Of a stretch of DNA of 49,568 nt, positions 1-8,416 are shown piece after piece. Source of the DNA: JAUVXJ01 sp034430275 (GTDB taxonomy: Bacteria; Chloroflexota; Anaerolineae; UBA7937; B3-Chlor); contig DAOUEW010000258.1 of the NCBI GenBank assembly GCA_034430275.1, forward strand, positions 1 through 49,568. Direction: 5' to 3'. The position numbers were made by a program, and so were the translations under genes. The notes under the pieces were generated by a model. It worked only from the letters and a program-made list of their open reading frames with translations. It searched no databases and was not told the origin of the DNA. Each line of letters opens with the position of its first letter. Position 1 is the stretch's first letter.

Positions 1-643
1 CGGAGTAGTCTATCTCTGCCAGCGGCAGACACTCCGAGGTCCCATTGCCCCACACGGCGACGTTGAACTCTCTACCTTCGACAAACTCCTCCACCAGGGC
101 TGGCTCCCGATAGGTCCGCACGACGTACTCGACCCGCCGGCGCAGCTCCTCCACAGTGGTCACCACAGCCCCGTCGTCTATGCCCAGACTGGCGTCCTCT
201 GCCACAGGCTTGACGATGGCTGGCAGCGGAACATGGAACTCAACGTCAGCATCGTCGCACAACTGGAAGGGCGGCGTCGGAATGCCAAGGGAGGTTAACA
301 AGCGTTTCGTCCGAGCCTTGTTCAGACACAGGGCCATCGTCTCCGGAGAAGAACCGGTGTGTCTGTACCCCAGCCTCTCCAGGATGGCAACGGCCTCAGG
401 CTCCAAGTCCGCGCGGCTGCCCAGACCTTCCAGGAGGTTGAAGGCTACCCACTCCGTGGCGTCGTACTCAGCCAGGACCTCTAGCGGATCGAAGGGTACG
501 GGCACGCAGGCGACTTCGTGATTCGGTCGCAGCGCCTCCTCCACGGCCCTCGCCGCTAGCGCCACGCCCTGGGCGGAGACCAGGTCCTTGGCCTCGCCTT
601 TGTCCACTGACTGGACGTCGTTGTAGAGAATCAACACCTTCAT
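1..643 (-). CDS. ATP-grasp ligase, D-Ala-D-Ala ligase-like (partial, C-terminus outside window)
   Basis: Minus-strand reading frame opening with ATG at 643 (MKVLILYNDVQSVDKGEAKD) and still open at base 1, so about 214 N-terminal residues are visible. It resembles D-alanine--D-alanine ligases: an early GLGSRADLEPEA-type loop, RLGYRHTGSSPETMALCLNK (the family signature where the substrate is cradled and the Lys begins the ATP lid), PAIVKPVAEDASLGI (ATP-binding Lys) and ALVEEFVEGREFNVAV. It lies 96 bp downstream of a paralogous ATP-grasp gene in the same direction, so this is a tandem pair at the end of a GNAT-KamA operon. The family joins a carboxylate to an amine using ATP. True cell-wall Ddl is possible, but the pairing with KamA suggests a specialised amino-acid or peptide ligase. 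The substrate is not deducible. Confidence 0.85.
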   Translation of the reverse strand, partial: MKVLILYNDVQSVDKGEAKDLVSAQGVALAARAVEEALRPNHEVACVPVPFDPLEVLAEYDATEWVAFNLLEGLGSRADLEPEAVAILERLGYRHTGSSPETMALCLNKARTKRLLTSLGIPTPPFQLCDDADVEFHVPLPAIVKPVAEDASLGIDDGAVVTTVEELRRRVEYVVRTYREPALVEEFVEGREFNVAVWGNGTSECLPLAEIDYS

Positions 644-739
644 GCTCGCCCTCGTCTCAGCGTCGCACTGCGTCTTTCCGACGCGCAGGGGCGCCAACCT
701 TCTCCGCAGGAAAAGCTGTCGTCTTGCCCAGCCATTCTT

Positions 740-1789
740 CTACTGCGCCACGGTCAACGCTGGCACTGGCTGGATCCGTGCCGCCAGTTCCGGGTATCGC
801 TCCAGAGCGGCAAGAAGCACGACGTTGATCAGATTAGCGTGACTCATGCCCGCCGCCTCGGCCTCGAACACCAAGTCACTGATCCCCGGTGAGAGCCCTG
901 GCAAGGGATTCAGTTCCAGGATGTAGGGCCTCTCGGCATCGTGAGCGTCCAGCTTGAAGTCCACTCGTGCCACGTCCAAACAACCCAGGGCTCGGAAGGC
1001 AGCGACTGCCAGGCGGCTCAGTTCGTCGACCTGGGCATCGCTGAGAGCAGCAGGGCACAGGTACCTGGGCACAGTGGGCAGCTCCGACTTGATACGCGAC
1101 GTATATATGCCGCGCTCTTCCGGGGGGCAGGTGCTCAGGTCGATCTCCAGAGCGGGTAGCACCCGCAACTCCGTGTTGCCCAGCACTCCTACCGTTATCT
1201 CGCGCCCCTCGACGTACTCCTCCACCAGGGCCGGCTGTCCATAGGTCTCGAAAAGCCACTGCAACTGCTTACGTAGCTCGCTCTCATCGCGGACTACAGA
1301 ATCCCCGTTGATACCCATCCCCGTTCCTTCCCCGGCCGGCTTCACGAAGAGCGGATACCTGAGGCTGGAATCCACGCTGCCGAAGGGATGGTCGAACACC
1401 TGGAACCGGGGGGTGGGCAGGCCGTGAAAAGCCAGAACACGCTTGGTCATGGGCTTGTCGAGGGTGAGCGCCAGGCACAGGACCTTGGACCCCGTATATG
1501 GGGTCCCCAGCATCTCCAGGAAGGCTGGTACGTGGGATTCTCGAGAATCTCCTCGGTGCCCCTCGCAGATGTTGAAGGCGATGTCGAAGTCGCCCTTGCG
1601 CAAGCGACCACACAGCGACTCATCGCCCTCGACGAAGGTCACCTCGTGTCCACCTTGTCGGAGGCTGGCAGCGATGGCCTCCACGGTCCGCTCTGAGTCC
1701 AGCTCAGCCCACCTGTCTTGTGGCTCTCCGGCTCCGTGCGGTGCATTCTTCTTCAGATTGGCCAGCAGTGCGATTCTCAGACCGCTCAT
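740..1789 (-). CDS. ATP-grasp ligase, D-Ala-D-Ala ligase-like
   Basis: 349 residues from ATG 1789 (MSGLRIALLANLKKN). The open frame extends 55 residues further upstream, but that part is KamA coding sequence read in another frame. The start overlaps the kamA stop as ATGA, implying translational coupling. Visible D-Ala-D-Ala ligase features are FNICEGHRGDSRESHVPAFL (the E in this loop contacts the first substrate in Ddl), GTPYTGSKVLCLALTLDK, YPLFVKPAGEGTGMGI (ATP-binding Lys), ALVEEYVEGREITVGV and the metal-binding end VARVDFKLD...YILELNPLPGL. All expected catalytic elements look present, so this is probably an active ligase. It is a paralogue of the partial gene downstream. Substrates are unknown; a beta-amino acid made by the upstream aminomutase is an attractive guess only. 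Confidence 0.88.
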   Translation of the reverse strand: MSGLRIALLANLKKNAPHGAGEPQDRWAELDSERTVEAIAASLRQGGHEVTFVEGDESLCGRLRKGDFDIAFNICEGHRGDSRESHVPAFLEMLGTPYTGSKVLCLALTLDKPMTKRVLAFHGLPTPRFQVFDHPFGSVDSSLRYPLFVKPAGEGTGMGINGDSVVRDESELRKQLQWLFETYGQPALVEEYVEGREITVGVLGNTELRVLPALEIDLSTCPPEERGIYTSRIKSELPTVPRYLCPAALSDAQVDELSRLAVAAFRALGCLDVARVDFKLDAHDAERPYILELNPLPGLSPGISDLVFEAEAAGMSHANLINVVLLAALERYPELAARIQPVPALTVAQ

Positions 1790-3141
1790 CTTCGCCTCCG
1801 ATCCGGACCCGAACCGTTGCCAGGCGCTGTCGTGGCGAGGACAGCCCATGGCTGACTCAGTGCTTCGGGGTCCACTCCGGTGCTCTCGGCCGGCGTGAGA
1901 GTGGCAGCTACTCCCACCTTGGGCTGCCCCAGTTGATCGGCGCAGAACCGGCATCGAGCAGGATCGTGTCTCTCGTAGTGCCGTGGCTCAGGATACGAGA
2001 ACATCTCCCCTTCGTAGTTCCTGACCACCACTCGTGAGTCCGACTGAGACATCAGATACTGAGGCATCAGAGGCACCTTTCCGCCGCCTCCCGGCGCGTC
2101 GATGACGAAGTTCGGCACAGCCAAGCCGCTGGTGTGGCCGCGCAGGTGCTCCAAGATCTCGATCCCCTTGCTCACCGGCGTGTGGAAGTGCCCGAGACCT
2201 TGAGACAGGTCGCACTGGTACATGTAGTATGGTCTCACACGTATCTTGAGCAAGCCCTGAACCAGACGTTTCACCACGTTGGGGCAGTCGTTGATGCCCG
2301 CCAGCAGCACCGTCTGACTCCCCAGGGGTATGCCGGCATCGGCCAGCATACCGCAAGCGCGCGCCATCTCCGGTGTGATCTCCTGGGGATGGTTGACGTG
2401 GATGTTGATCCACAAGGGGTGATACCGACGCAACATCTCCACCAACTGAGGCGTGATCCGCTGAGGCAGATAGACCGGCACTCTGGTCCCGATGCGGATG
2501 ATCTCCAGGTGGGGGATGCTCCGCAGGCCGCGCAACAGGTACTCTAGCGCCTGCTCCGACACGAATAGCCCGTCGCCGCCCGAGATGAGGGCGTCTCGAA
2601 CCTCGTGGTGCTGGCGCACGTACTCGATCATCCCCTTCATCTTGTGCAGGCTTACCGTCTCGCGCCCCCGGCTCACCAGACGACGACGCGTGCAGAAGCG
2701 GCAGTACGCGGGACACTGATCCGTCACCACCATCAGCACGCGATCCGGATAACGATGTACCAGACCCGGCACCGGTGAGTCGGCCTCCTCACTCAGTGGG
2801 TCCTCCAGATCGCTCTGGTCGAACTCTAGCTCGTGCACCGTGGGCACCACCTGCATGCGGATAGGACATTTGGGGTCCTGCGGGTCCATCAGAGACAAGA
2901 AATAAGGGGTGATCGCCATTCGAAACGCTCGGCTGGCGCCTATCACCCCTTCCTCCTCTTCGGGAGTCAGGACCAGAACACGCTTCAGCTCATCCAGCTT
3001 AGTGACGCGGTTTCGTACTTGCCAATGCCAGTCTTGCCACTCCTCCTCGCTAACCCCGGCCCACACCCGCGGGCGAGGGTTGGCGTGCGGAGGCTTCGTA
3101 CCCGGAGGCTCCTCCGAACCCTCGTAGCTTCTCTCTTCCAT
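1786..3141 (-). CDS. kamA: Lysine 2,3-aminomutase family radical SAM enzyme (KamA)
   Basis: 451 residues from ATG 3141, chosen because GGGGGAG lies just upstream; in-frame TTG/ATG at 3201/3195 are weaker. The family is PLP- and SAM-dependent and moves the alpha-amino group of lysine to the beta carbon. The radical-SAM cluster motif CPAYCRFC is at residues 143-150 (Cys143, 147, 150). The PLP-lysine region DAPGGGGKVP has Lys at about 355. The two acidic residues I recall as binding the lysine side-chain amine in the clostridial enzyme appear conserved: Asp311 in YQCDLS and Asp348 in FVIDAP. A Cys pair near the C-terminus (RCRFC) fits the family zinc site. Lysine is therefore the likely substrate rather than glutamate. 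It sits between a GNAT gene and two ATP-grasp ligases on the same strand. Weaker alternative: EpmB-like, but there is no efp or epmA here and the protein is longer. Confidence 0.9.
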   Translation of the reverse strand: MEERSYEGSEEPPGTKPPHANPRPRVWAGVSEEEWQDWHWQVRNRVTKLDELKRVLVLTPEEEEGVIGASRAFRMAITPYFLSLMDPQDPKCPIRMQVVPTVHELEFDQSDLEDPLSEEADSPVPGLVHRYPDRVLMVVTDQCPAYCRFCTRRRLVSRGRETVSLHKMKGMIEYVRQHHEVRDALISGGDGLFVSEQALEYLLRGLRSIPHLEIIRIGTRVPVYLPQRITPQLVEMLRRYHPLWINIHVNHPQEITPEMARACGMLADAGIPLGSQTVLLAGINDCPNVVKRLVQGLLKIRVRPYYMYQCDLSQGLGHFHTPVSKGIEILEHLRGHTSGLAVPNFVIDAPGGGGKVPLMPQYLMSQSDSRVVVRNYEGEMFSYPEPRHYERHDPARCRFCADQLGQPKVGVAATLTPAESTGVDPEALSQPWAVLATTAPGNGSGPDRRRR

Positions 3142-3197
3142 GACTCCCCCTGTTTTCGTATTCTGCGAAAGCGCCCGTATAGCCAAGGTGCCCATGC

Positions 3198-3884
3198 TCA
3201 ACTCAGGGAGCTCTGACCCTGCGAGAACCGCTTGGCGTACGTAAGGCGCGAATCACCTTCTCGGTAGTAATCCTTCACCTTGGCAACCATCCGATATCCA
3301 TGATCTTTGTAGAAGCGACGTGCCGCTAGATAGGGTCGCGTCGAGGAAGTGTCCACCAGCAGCATCCGTCCCTTGGCCCCGTGCACTGCCTCCTCTACCC
3401 GGGCGAGAAGCGTACTTCCGATGGCCTGCCCCTGGTAGCTGGGATGCACGAAGATCCAGTACAGGTCATAGGTCGCATCCGTCATGGGCACGGGTCCATA
3501 ACACACGAACCCCACGATACGGCCGTCCACCTCAGCCACCAGGGAACGGTAGTCTCGCTGTTTGGGGTCGTTCAGTTCCGTCTCCACCAGCTCCTTGACG
3601 ACGCCGATCTCCCGGCTGGTGAACACGCTTGTTCTCCGACCCAGGGCCAGTATCCCCTGTAGGTCCCCAGGCTGGAGCCCCCTCACCTGGAGGGCGCCAG
3701 TGGCCAGATCCTCCTCCGAACGGACTCGGCCGTGCGGGCGTCGGCGGCCAATGGCCTCGGCCGCTCCGGCCGAGCCTGAACTCGACCCCACGCGAGTCCT
3801 TGCAGGGACACCCCGCTTTCGTGCTCGCCCGCCTGGCTCCGCCGAACACGCACCTGACGACCGCTCTTCAGACAATTTCCTCAA
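3198..3884 (-). CDS. GNAT family N-acetyltransferase
   Basis: The frame opens with TTG at 3884, preceded by GGAGG about 10 nt upstream. The first ~65 residues are Arg/Gly/Ser-rich and unlike a GNAT, so the true start may be an internal codon such as GTG near 3692. The GNAT fold is clear from there: RGLQPGDLQGI, then DLYWIFVHPSYQGQAIGSTLL (acetyl-CoA pyrophosphate loop, QGxxxG/S type) and AARRFYKDHGYRMVAKVKDYY. It is the first gene of the GNAT-KamA-ATP-grasp-ATP-grasp set and ends about 57 bp before the chosen kamA start. In archaea, AblB acetylates beta-lysine made by AblA (a lysine 2,3-aminomutase), so an analogous role here is plausible but unproven. Confidence 0.75.
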   Translation of the reverse strand: MRKLSEERSSGACSAEPGGRARKRGVPARTRVGSSSGSAGAAEAIGRRRPHGRVRSEEDLATGALQVRGLQPGDLQGILALGRRTSVFTSREIGVVKELVETELNDPKQRDYRSLVAEVDGRIVGFVCYGPVPMTDATYDLYWIFVHPSYQGQAIGSTLLARVEEAVHGAKGRMLLVDTSSTRPYLAARRFYKDHGYRMVAKVKDYYREGDSRLTYAKRFSQGQSSLS

Positions 3885-3981
3885 GTCCCTGGACCTCCAC
3901 GAGCCGCTCGCGGACGTGGAGGAAATTCGCCAAGATAGTAACCTTCAAACCCTAACCCATAAGTATACGCCCCAAGCGCAC

Positions 3982-4013
3982 CACCAAGGTCACAAAACGG
4001 CAACACCTTGGTG
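3982..4013. repeat. Inverted repeat between the regulator and GNAT genes
   Basis: Perfect 9-bp inverted repeat, CACCAAGGT (3982-3990) and ACCTTGGTG (4005-4013), with a 15-nt spacer. It lies upstream of the GNAT-kamA operon and just beyond the regulator's terminator. Possible operator or second hairpin; no function shown. Confidence 0.35.
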
Positions 4014-4016
4014 ACA

Positions 4017-4060
4017 AGAAAGGCCCCGGGGCATCAGTCTGGTATCAAAACCCGGGGCCT
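4017..4060 (-). terminator. Rho-independent terminator of the response-regulator gene
   Basis: Perfect 10-bp stem AGGCCCCGGG/CCCGGGGCCT (4021-4030 with 4051-4060) and a 20-nt loop. On the minus strand it is followed by TTTCTTGT. It lies 30 bp past the stop of the regulator gene and separates it from the GNAT operon. Confidence 0.75.
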
Positions 4061-4089
4061 GGCGAAACGCATTGCAGGGTATGGTATGG

Positions 4090-4791
4090 TCAAGTACCGT
4101 CCGCCTCCTCTGAGGACGAGAAGACGTAGCCTATTCCAGGGATGGTGGTCACGTACCGTGGATGGGCGTGATCTGGCTCCACCTTGCGACGCACCCGGCT
4201 AACTAGGTTCTTGACCAGGGTCACCTCGCCCTTGCCACCATAACCCCAGACTCGCTCCACTATGGTCTCTGTGGGGATCACCCGGTCCGGATTCTTCATC
4301 AGCAGATAGAGCAACCGAAACTCCATGTTGGTCAGGCGTACGGATGAGCCTTCAGGAGTGAGGAGCACATGTGCTTCGGGATCCAAGGTCAAGCCTCCGA
4401 CGGTGACCGGTCCCATCGCTGAGAGAGGCATCGACTGCGACCGTCGCAAGAGGGTCCTGGCACGAGCCGCCAGCATGCTGGGACCGAAGGGCTTGGGCAG
4501 GTAATCGTCCACACCGTGGTCCAGTGCCCTGAGGACGTACTCCTCATCGCTTTGTGGAGACGCCAGCAGAATGGGAACCGCGGAATCGGAGCGCACCCCG
4601 GCGACCAATGCCAGGAAATCGACCTCCCTGGAGCTGGCATCCAGCACGACGAGATCCGGCGTCTCCTCGATGCACATACCCAGGAACTTCTCCTCGCTGC
4701 TGGTGACCAGTGGCTGTAGGCCAGCCTGGCGTAGCACGAAGGCGTCGAACTCCAACTGATCTCGGTCATCGCCGAAGATGAGAGTTTTCAT
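4090..4791 (-). CDS. OmpR/PhoB-type response regulator (orphan)
   Basis: 233 residues from ATG 4791. Receiver domain at residues 1-115: acidic pair Asp8-Asp9, phospho-acceptor Asp51 in DLVVLDAS, and the conserved Lys in YLPKPF. Winged-helix DNA-binding domain at about 130-225: LTNMEFRLLYLLMKNPDRVI, ETIVERVWGYG, LVSRVRRKVE and YVTTIPGIGYVF, all typical of the family. It should act as a phosphorylation-dependent cytoplasmic transcription factor. No histidine kinase is adjacent, so its signal and targets are unknown. It is flanked by a GTPase gene upstream and its own terminator downstream, so it is probably transcribed alone or with the GTPase. Confidence 0.92.
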   Translation of the reverse strand: MKTLIFGDDRDQLEFDAFVLRQAGLQPLVTSSEEKFLGMCIEETPDLVVLDASSREVDFLALVAGVRSDSAVPILLASPQSDEEYVLRALDHGVDDYLPKPFGPSMLAARARTLLRRSQSMPLSAMGPVTVGGLTLDPEAHVLLTPEGSSVRLTNMEFRLLYLLMKNPDRVIPTETIVERVWGYGGKGEVTLVKNLVSRVRRKVEPDHAHPRYVTTIPGIGYVFSSSEEADGT

Positions 4792-4903
4792 CGCGCAGTC
4801 CCCCTCAAAGGGCCGGGCCTACCACAGTTCGCCACAACTCCAACCACGCTCACAGCCATGCAGTCACGCCCAGAATCGCCGATCGAAAGGCCCGGTCGTG
4901 GCC

Positions 4904-5938
4904 CTACCGCCTGCCCCTGATGCCAAGACCCCCGCCGAATCTCCCCCGCAGACCCTTTAGCCGTCCATATAGCTCCCGCATCTGGTCTGCCGACAGCCGC
5001 TTCCTGCTCTCAAAATAGGCCACCGCGACCCGGCCCATAGCCCAGGTCCCAGCGGCGGCGATGGCACCCGAGATCACCCACCCCGGGCCCGGCAGGAACT
5101 TCAGCGCCTCTTGGGTAGCATACCGCAGCAGAACGCCGCCGCCGATGGTGGTGATCAGCTCCCTGGCCCGTCCGGGACCCATGGCCTCCCCATAGATCGT
5201 AGCGATGCGCAGCGTCAGGCGTACCTGGCTGGCCAGAAGAAGTGGTATGTCCAGAAACGGAATCGGCTCCATGCCAATGATCAGGTTGAGGATACTCGTG
5301 TTGCGGATCACACTGCGTGCCATCCTCCTGCGATAGAATGGCAGCTCCCTGCCCAACGCCACCGCCAGTGCCGGGCGTTTTTCAATGATCCGGGGCAGCA
5401 ACAATTCCGCTACGTTCGTACCCTTCCGGGCGGAGATGGGGATGACCGACACGCCCAGCTTGCCCTGCGCATCGGCGACGACGGGCCTCAAGTCGCTCTC
5501 TATGAGATCGATCTTGTTCAGAGCCACGACCAGGGGACGCTTCTCAGCCCTCAGGCGCTGGTAGAGCTCGTAGTCTCCCTGGCGGAGCCCGGCGGCTGCA
5601 TCGAAAAGCAGCAAGGCCCCGTCGGCCTCCCGCACCGCCTCCAATGCGATGTTCCCTCGATCCACACCTCCCACCCCGCCGAAACCAGGCGTATCTACGA
5701 GGGTGAAGGGTCCCAACCGCTGGGTGACTACCTGTTTGGTCGTTCCCGGCACCGCCGCGACCGCCGACACCTGTCTTCCTGACAGGAGATTGACTAGCGT
5801 GGACTTGCCAGAGTTCACAGGGCCCACGACAGCAAGCCTGGACAGCGCCTCCTCCTCGATGTCCAGTGACAGGCTTTCTCTGTCGAAGGCCTTCAGGAGA
5901 TTCCTCAGTTCATTGAGCACCACCGGCAGCCTGAGCAT
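4904..5938 (-). CDS. Era-like GTPase with C-terminal membrane-associated region (DUF697-like)
   Basis: 344 residues from ATG 5938 (MLRLPVVLNELRN). An in-frame GTG at 6031 would add 31 residues but has no ribosome-binding site. G motifs: GPVNSGKST (G1, about 38-46), a Thr in PGTTKQ (G2), DTPGFGG (G3), NKID (G4) and SARKG (G5). After the G domain come hydrophobic stretches (LNLIIGMEPIPFLDIPLLLASQ, then GWVISGAIAAAGTWAMG) typical of DUF697 GTPases that sit at the membrane. The closing Arg/Gly-rich tail ends GRFGGGLGIRGRR. The family's role in bacteria is poorly defined (stress or envelope linked). The regulator gene follows 112 bp downstream on the same strand. Confidence 0.82.
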   Translation of the reverse strand: MLRLPVVLNELRNLLKAFDRESLSLDIEEEALSRLAVVGPVNSGKSTLVNLLSGRQVSAVAAVPGTTKQVVTQRLGPFTLVDTPGFGGVGGVDRGNIALEAVREADGALLLFDAAAGLRQGDYELYQRLRAEKRPLVVALNKIDLIESDLRPVVADAQGKLGVSVIPISARKGTNVAELLLPRIIEKRPALAVALGRELPFYRRRMARSVIRNTSILNLIIGMEPIPFLDIPLLLASQVRLTLRIATIYGEAMGPGRARELITTIGGGVLLRYATQEALKFLPGPGWVISGAIAAAGTWAMGRVAVAYFESRKRLSADQMRELYGRLKGLRGRFGGGLGIRGRR

Positions 5939-6044
5939 GTTTTTCGACCCTGGATTCGGATACCTCAGATCATAGCCGATGGTTGTTGAGAGCACCAACA
6001 CCCCGCCGCGACCACTGAGGGGTGCGGTCACAAAGGAGTTCGTG

Positions 6045-6050
6045 TATAAT
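6045..6050 (+). promoter_or_regulatory. -10 element of the solute-binding protein gene
   Basis: A perfect TATAAT lies 50 bp upstream of the lipoprotein start; no good -35 box is visible. The complementary strand reads TATACA at nearly the same place, so it could also serve the divergent GTPase gene. Confidence 0.4.
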
Positions 6051-6099
6051 GGAACGACTCTCAGCGTTTGCCGTAGCGTGCACGCGGGATGGTGAAGGA

Positions 6100-7446
6100 A
6101 TGAACAGACAAGTAGATCTTCGTTTCCTCACACTGGCAGGCACGTTGACCATCGTCGCTTTGCTGTTTCTCGCTGCACTGGCGGGATGTAGTCCACTGGC
6201 CTCTCCCACTCCCAGCAATACCGTGCAGGACTCAACGCCCACAACGCCATCGCCCGTCAGCGCTCCGACCACCCCTTCTCCGGCCCCCACTTCTATGGTA
6301 TCTGGCTCCTCGTCGATCACGTTGACCATCTGGGGGCCGATCCAGTTCGCGCCTGGTGACGCGGACGCCGGACGGACTATCTTGCAAGCGCAGTATGATT
6401 CGTTCGCCGCGGATCAGCAAGGCTTCGAAGCACAGTATGTCACCAAAGCCACATCCGGAGAAAGCGGCATCGTAGAGTTCCTCGAGTTGGCCAGCTATGC
6501 AGCCCCCAGCATCATGCCAGACATCGCCATAGTAGACCCCTTCGAGCTGGAACCATTGGTCAGCGCCGGTCTAGCACAGCCGGTTCAGGGACTGCTGGCA
6601 GAGGGATTGACGGAGGACCTTTACCCATTCGCACGTGAATCCTGTATCTTCGACGGCCAACTCATGGGGATACAGTTCGAAGCCGACATAGAGCACCTGA
6701 TCTACTACACCGGCGCTCTGGAGGAAGCCCCCGCCACCTGGGCGGACCTCTTCGCTCAACCCATCAGCTACACCTTCCCGGCCGGTGGTGAAGGGGGATT
6801 GGTCAACGACAGCTTCCTCATCCAGTACCTGGATCAGGGTGGCTTGCTGGTGGACCAGGAAGGCCAACCAGCGCTCGACTCGTCAACTGTGCAGCGAGTC
6901 TTGCGTATGTATGATGCTCTGCGAACGTGGGAGGTAAGTCCTCTGAGGGTGCTCGAGTTCTCGGATCTCGAGGATTGCTGGGCAGCCTATACCGAAGGCA
7001 ACATCGCGGCGACCCACGTCAGTTCCTGGCGGTATCTAGCGAGCCGCTCCGTGATGCTCGATACCGCATTCGCCCGCGTGCCCACGGAGACCGGGTCGAC
7101 CGCCACCATGAGTCGCGGCTGGGCTTTCGTGATCGTGACCGACTCTCCCGAACGCCAGGAAGCTGCTGCTTCTCTGGTCGAGTGGTTGATGGCTCCTGAG
7201 AACCTGGCGGAGTGGAGCGAGGCCACGAGCCACTTGCCCACGAGGCGCGCAGCGCTACAACTCACGGACTGGCCTGCCGAGTACGTCGACTTCCTCGAGG
7301 ATCAACTAAAGAGCGCTTTCTATCGCCCCTCCAGTCCAGAATTCGAAGAGATAGCGCGGGCTTTGCAGGTGGCAGTGGAAGACGTGATATCGGGCGAGCG
7401 CACACCTCGGCAGGCCGCGACGCAGACTGTGGACAGCCTACAGTAG
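6100..7446 (+). CDS. Extracellular solute-binding lipoprotein (ABC transporter, sugar type)
   Basis: 448 residues from ATG 6100, preceded by GGTGAAGGA; the longer open frame from 6022 lacks a ribosome-binding site. The N-terminus is a lipoprotein signal: basic MNRQVDLRF, hydrophobic core, lipobox LAGC, then a Ser/Thr/Pro-rich tether. The body fits family 1 solute-binding proteins: ITLTIWGP at the start of the mature domain, PDIAIVDPFELEPLVSAGL, YYTGALEEAPATWADL, the helix near WAAYTEGNIAATHVSSW, and a C-terminal WLMAPENLAEWSEATSHLPTR segment. It should sit outside the membrane and hand substrate, probably a sugar or oligosaccharide, to an ABC permease. No permease or ATPase gene is adjacent, so it is an orphan in this window. 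Confidence 0.85.
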   Translation: MNRQVDLRFLTLAGTLTIVALLFLAALAGCSPLASPTPSNTVQDSTPTTPSPVSAPTTPSPAPTSMVSGSSSITLTIWGPIQFAPGDADAGRTILQAQYDSFAADQQGFEAQYVTKATSGESGIVEFLELASYAAPSIMPDIAIVDPFELEPLVSAGLAQPVQGLLAEGLTEDLYPFARESCIFDGQLMGIQFEADIEHLIYYTGALEEAPATWADLFAQPISYTFPAGGEGGLVNDSFLIQYLDQGGLLVDQEGQPALDSSTVQRVLRMYDALRTWEVSPLRVLEFSDLEDCWAAYTEGNIAATHVSSWRYLASRSVMLDTAFARVPTETGSTATMSRGWAFVIVTDSPERQEAAASLVEWLMAPENLAEWSEATSHLPTRRAALQLTDWPAEYVDFLEDQLKSAFYRPSSPEFEEIARALQVAVEDVISGERTPRQAATQTVDSLQ

Positions 7447-7459
7447 CCGCCTCGGGACC

Positions 7460-8113
7460 TCACTCTTCGCTGAACTGGTCGACGACCTTACCCTCGAACC
7501 GTCCCAGCGTCGCTTCCAACCGCTGCTGGCGCACGGCCATGGTCAGGTCTCCCCTGGTCCTCTCCAGGACCCCGCGCACCATGTCTGTGGTGCGTCGAAG
7601 ACCCCGTGTGATCGCGTCGGGGTAGTCCACCGTCACCAGGATTCCATACACGTCGTCCATGATCCTCAGCAACTCCTCCGCCCTCTCCAGGTCTCCGCTG
7701 CGGATCAGGTCCAGTATGGAGCGCCTCATTTCACCCATGGCCTCCGCCAACCCATTCAGATAGGCCGGATAGTCAATCTCCAGATCACCAGGACCGGGAA
7801 GGGCTTCTTGCGCCATCAAGGCGAACGTGATAGACGCCTCAGCGTACTCCTTCAAGGCATCCTGCACGTATCCAGCCCCATAGATGCTCTGCTCGTCAGC
7901 CAGATCGGCGCTGAACTGCTGGACCACTTCTCGCCCTTCGTCCAGCATCTCTCTCGCCTGCTCGAACTCGCCTCTGTGCACAGCCCGTATAGTGTTGGCC
8001 GAGTGTCGTATCAAGCGGCGCGATAGCTCCAGGGCTCCCTCGCGAATGCGGTGGCGGGCCTCCAAAGCCTCCAAAGCCTCCTGAGCGATGTCTTTCAGCT
8101 TGTCCGTTTCCAT
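7460..8113 (-). CDS. Translin/TRAX-like protein
   Basis: 217 residues from ATG 8113, almost entirely helical. It resembles archaeal and bacterial translin-fold proteins: an N-terminal helix LEARHRIREGALELSRRLIRHSANTIRAVHRGEFEQA, then SIYGAGYVQDALKEYAEA, an aligned MGEMRRSILDLIRSGDLERAEELLRIMDDVYGIL block, and LRRTTDMVRGVLERTRGDLT. Translins bind single-stranded nucleic acid and TRAX adds nuclease activity; whether the acidic catalytic set is complete here I cannot judge. It lies convergent to the solute-binding gene with a 13-bp gap. It appears monocistronic with its own promoter. Confidence 0.72.
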   Translation of the reverse strand: METDKLKDIAQEALEALEARHRIREGALELSRRLIRHSANTIRAVHRGEFEQAREMLDEGREVVQQFSADLADEQSIYGAGYVQDALKEYAEASITFALMAQEALPGPGDLEIDYPAYLNGLAEAMGEMRRSILDLIRSGDLERAEELLRIMDDVYGILVTVDYPDAITRGLRRTTDMVRGVLERTRGDLTMAVRQQRLEATLGRFEGKVVDQFSEE

Positions 8114-8218
8114 GTTCTCTCCTGTCGTCTCGCGGCCTCGGCGGCTGCGCTATCCATCTTCGGGTCGATACCCGTCCCGCAGCAGCGGGCAGAACCAAGA
8201 CACGTCTGGCAGTTGCAC

Positions 8219-8231
8219 AGTGTTCAACACT
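8219..8231. promoter_or_regulatory. Palindrome at the predicted start of the translin-like transcript
   Basis: Perfect 13-bp palindrome AGTGTT-C-AACACT placed exactly where the minus-strand transcript should begin (about 6-18 nt downstream of the -10 box). This is a plausible repressor operator; no regulator is identified. Confidence 0.35.
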
Positions 8232-8236
8232 TCCAC

Positions 8237-8266
8237 ATTCTAGCACACTACTGGCCCCGACAACAA
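8237..8266 (-). promoter_or_regulatory. Promoter of the translin-like gene
   Basis: Minus-strand -35 TTGTTG (8261-8266), 18-bp spacer, -10 TAGAAT (8237-8242) with extended TGC before it. The expected transcript start is near 8230, giving a leader of about 115 nt. Confidence 0.55.
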
Positions 8267-8293
8267 AGCGCACTGGTCAGGCGACGGTGGTCG

Positions 8294-8302
8294 TGATATA
8301 GT
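8294..8302 (+). promoter_or_regulatory. Extended -10 element of the PHP lipoprotein gene
   Basis: TGATATAGT is an extended -10 (TGn plus TATAGT at 8297-8302) about 115 bp upstream of the start codon; no convincing -35 box. Confidence 0.35.
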
Positions 8303-8416
8303 TGGGCCACGGGCAGAGGACTGGCCACTGACGCCCGTCGTCTACCGGTCGTGAGGGACCCGACAGAACGCAGCCCTTGCGCCAGTCGACGGAATCGCAT
8401 GAGCAACGGAGGTGCG

